From NCBI GenBank assembly GCA_000433455.1, contig HF992490.1, forward strand, positions 1 through 15,398: a DNA stretch of 15,398 nt, given 5' to 3'. The stretch is from Mycoplasma sp. CAG:877. Lineage in GTDB: Bacteria > Bacillota_I > Bacilli_A > RF39 > UBA660. A program made the translations under genes and the position numbers. Shown here one piece after another: positions 13,420 to 15,398 of this stretch (position 1 is its first letter; every line of letters begins with the position of its first letter). A model generated the notes under the pieces. The model searched no databases and had not been told where the DNA came from. It saw only the letters and a program-made list of their open reading frames with translations.

Positions 13420-14619
13420 CTATTTACGTATCTTTCTAACTAACTCATTAAAGTAGTAGAACCAATTAATAGGTAAGTAGAAGTCTCCAATTAACTCTTC
13501 TACATGACCGCCAAACCCCTTCTTAAATTCATAAACTCCATCGGCATTCTTACCAGTACTAAAGTCTCCTTTAATACCATAGAAATTATACTTTTTATAC
13601 TTATTTTCAACCGCGTATTTAATCATTATCCATTGAATTAAATATTGTGCATAAAAATTATTATACTTATCAACATTACCACTAAATAAGTAAATAACTT
13701 CATCTCCATATAACATAAACATTGAAGCAGATATTGGTATCATATCTTCATCATACTTTGATATTTCACTTAATCTATTAGTAAGTACATCAATATTCTT
13801 CTTAACTTCTTTAGCACTATTATTCTCTTTATTATAGAATTTATCATACTTTTTATTATAACCATCTAATTCTTCTGTAATCTGTTTCTTATACTTAACA
13901 ACATCTAAATATGCAATCAAAAATCTAACATCTTTACCAAAAGATTTATACATCTCCTGATAATATTCTAAACTTCTATCTGAAAAACCAATCAACTTAC
14001 TTGTCTGTTCTGTAATTTTTTTAAAAGTAGGTAAGTCATCATACTCAATATCTTTAACAATAATACCAAACTTTTCTGCTTTCTTAATCTTGCTTAAATG
14101 ATGTGGCTTAAAGTCTTTAACAACTTCATCAAATGTCTTATTTTCCAAATCTATTACATACTGCCATCTAACTTGATATCTTGTATCATATCCAACTGTA
14201 TATCCAGCATGAACATAACCATGTCTCTTTAGTATTTCAACTATATCAGTATTATCATATTCATCAGTAACTTCACCATTAGCATCTCTACTTTTACATA
14301 AGATATTTGGATCGATATGTAATACATATCCTTTTTTTTCTTTAATAAATTTTTTTATCTCACTTGTAAAAAAACTTAATACTTCTTCATTCTTATAATC
14401 AAGAAGTAATCCTCTTGGTGAATAAAAATAATTATATCCAAATCTATTCTTTCTAGAAGTTAATCTAGCAGCAGCAACAACTTTCTTACCATCTAAAACT
14501 CCAACATAGTATGAACAAACTCCTTTTATATCCATTTTAGGAGATTGCATAAAACTATCTAATTCACTCTTAGTTAAATATGAAACAAATTCTTTTTCAC
14601 TTAATTCCCTAAATTCCAT
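13420..14619 (-). CDS. FemABX-family peptidoglycan bridge aminoacyltransferase
   Basis: A 399-residue cytoplasmic enzyme of the FemA/FemX/MurM family, which moves an amino acid from aminoacyl-tRNA to the stem peptide of a lipid-linked peptidoglycan precursor to build the interpeptide bridge. The start is taken at ATG 14619, with GAAGGAG 8 bp upstream; an in-frame start at 14664 would put that site inside the gene. The protein has two acetyltransferase-like folds: the first with YYFYSPRGLLLDY-like segment (64-75) and HIDPN (101-105), the second ending in YNFYGIKGDF (344-353) and VYEFKKGFGG (362-371). A charged coiled-coil arm spans about 240-290, as in FemA where it is thought to contact tRNA. 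The length is normal. The bridge amino acid and position cannot be read from sequence. It appears monocistronic, after the Ppx/GppA gene on the same strand. Confidence 0.9.
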   Translation of the reverse strand: MEFRELSEKEFVSYLTKSELDSFMQSPKMDIKGVCSYYVGVLDGKKVVAAARLTSRKNRFGYNYFYSPRGLLLDYKNEEVLSFFTSEIKKFIKEKKGYVLHIDPNILCKSRDANGEVTDEYDNTDIVEILKRHGYVHAGYTVGYDTRYQVRWQYVIDLENKTFDEVVKDFKPHHLSKIKKAEKFGIIVKDIEYDDLPTFKKITEQTSKLIGFSDRSLEYYQEMYKSFGKDVRFLIAYLDVVKYKKQITEELDGYNKKYDKFYNKENNSAKEVKKNIDVLTNRLSEISKYDEDMIPISASMFMLYGDEVIYLFSGNVDKYNNFYAQYLIQWIMIKYAVENKYKKYNFYGIKGDFSTGKNADGVYEFKKGFGGHVEELIGDFYLPINWFYYFNELVRKIRK

Positions 14620-14666
14620 ATAAACACTCCTTCTAAAATAGTTTTTCAACCATCTTTTCTTCATAT

Positions 14667-14781
14667 ATTATATCATTTATTATTATGAGTAGGGCATATT
14701 TATCTATACAACAAATTATTATATCAAGTTTACCATTAAAACAAGTAAACAATTTACATAAAACTATCTACACAGTAAATT
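14667..14781 (-). promoter_or_regulatory. Inverted repeats and TATAAT boxes upstream of the FemABX-family gene
   Basis: GTTTAC (14728-14733) and GTAAAC (14745-14750) are 6-bp inverted arms, and AATTTAC (14751-14757) with GTAAATT (14775-14781) form a second pair reaching the Ppx/GppA stop codon. TATAAT occurs on the minus strand at 14718-14723 and 14667-14672. Neither box has a convincing -35. The first repeat could be an operator, and the second a weak terminator for the upstream gene. All are low-confidence readings of AT-rich DNA. Confidence 0.25.
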
Positions 14782-15398
14782 ATTGTCCTATTTCTTTATT
14801 TGCAATCTTATCAACCAGTCCATCTTCCATATTAATATTTGTTGGTACAATATATTTTGCATGAACTCTATGTGCAATGACATTAGTAAGCATCTTCATA
14901 GCTCTAGCACCATTAAACCATAATGGATTATTACTATTATTTTTTATCTCATCAAGTGAAATCTTCAAACAATCTCTATCATATTTATCACTAGTTCTAA
15001 TACCAAGCATATATTTTTGTTTATCATTATTATATAAGATATTTTCTTTTAATTTATAATGAGCACTATTATACCAAAAAGGATGATCTCCACCAGCAAG
15101 TATCAAAACATCACATTTTATCTCCAAATCTCCAATTAAAGAATCTATATAAGAAGTAACTTCTTCAAAACTACACTTCGCTATATCATCTTTCAATGTT
15201 TCAAACTTATTGGTAATGTCAACAACTCCAAAGTTCAAATACTTTTTTTCTACAATTTCTTTATTATTAACAACGATCAACTCAACAGAACCACCGCCAC
15301 CAATAAAAATACCAATGTTACCATTATATTCAATATCGTTGTAGCACCCATAAGCTGTATACAAAGCTTCCTCTTCTTGTGAAACAACTCTAATTTTT
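14780..15398 (-). CDS. Ppx/GppA-family phosphatase, 3' part (start beyond the right edge)
   Basis: The frame is open to the right edge; an in-frame TTG at 15364 is not a start, because the family sequence continues upstream of it (VVSQEEEAL). The visible 206 residues include the glycine-rich phosphate loop GGGGSVEL of the actin-like ATPase fold, typical of exopolyphosphatase and pppGpp phosphatase, and the later AGGDHPFWYN and PTNINMEDGLVDKI segments that close the short form of the family. The enzyme would remove terminal phosphates from polyphosphate or pppGpp in the cytoplasm; sequence does not separate these. It ends at 14780 without an added HD domain. The FemABX-family gene follows 160 bp downstream on the same strand. 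Confidence 0.85.
   Translation of the reverse strand, partial: KIRVVSQEEEALYTAYGCYNDIEYNGNIGIFIGGGGSVELIVVNNKEIVEKKYLNFGVVDITNKFETLKDDIAKCSFEEVTSYIDSLIGDLEIKCDVLILAGGDHPFWYNSAHYKLKENILYNNDKQKYMLGIRTSDKYDRDCLKISLDEIKNNSNNPLWFNGARAMKMLTNVIAHRVHAKYIVPTNINMEDGLVDKIANKEIGQ

Noticed and set aside
14877..15059. 60-codon plus-strand frame
   Set aside because: It is a shadow opposite the Ppx/GppA gene.

Overview
The window looks like the chromosome of a low-GC Bacillota, probably an uncultured anaerobic gut lineage of the RF39 or Erysipelotrichales type. The DNA is very AT-rich, ribosome binding sites are strong AGGAG/GGAGG types, and TGA is used as a stop. The organism has a cell wall, because a LysM amidase and a FemX-type ligase are present. 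The lineage is inferred from protein style and composition only; no search was run.

Positions 1 to about 3176 are the right-hand part of a mobile element whose left end lies outside the window. It carries a small ribbon-helix-helix regulator, a short winged-helix replication-type protein, two overlapping micro-ORFs, a large serine recombinase and a small protein of unknown function. Its right end falls inside a cell-wall amidase gene. Immediately beyond the element, the reading frame opens in the middle of an Amidase_3 domain (GGEGAEIVYALRND) and runs through four LysM repeats. The start codon, signal peptide and zinc-binding half are missing. The element has therefore split the gene, and exact excision would be expected to restore it.

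Positions 4300-6311 hold three minus-strand genes with redox or Fe-S features: a membrane-anchored thioredoxin-like protein (CPHC), a 71-residue protein with the cysteine pattern of the ferredoxin-thioredoxin reductase catalytic subunit, and a PflX-like radical SAM protein. Next come an adenosine deaminase (minus strand) and, divergently, a PMCA-type Ca2+ P-type ATPase (plus strand). Related short repeats lie in the intergenic DNA on both sides of the deaminase gene.

Positions 10381-12930 form a tight three-gene ABC export operon on the minus strand (ATPase, permease, permease, with overlapping ends). Upstream of it, 12931-13419 has no convincing protein gene. It does hold what looks like a complete stand-alone small RNA gene: a consensus promoter (TTGACA, 17 bp, TATCAT), about 100 transcribed bases, and a hairpin with a U-tract. 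A degenerate 18-bp tandem repeat lies beyond it. The window ends with a FemABX-family peptidoglycan ligase and the 3' part of a Ppx/GppA phosphatase that runs off the right edge.

The most interesting points are the small RNA, the split amidase, the redox trio and the repeat families around the deaminase gene.
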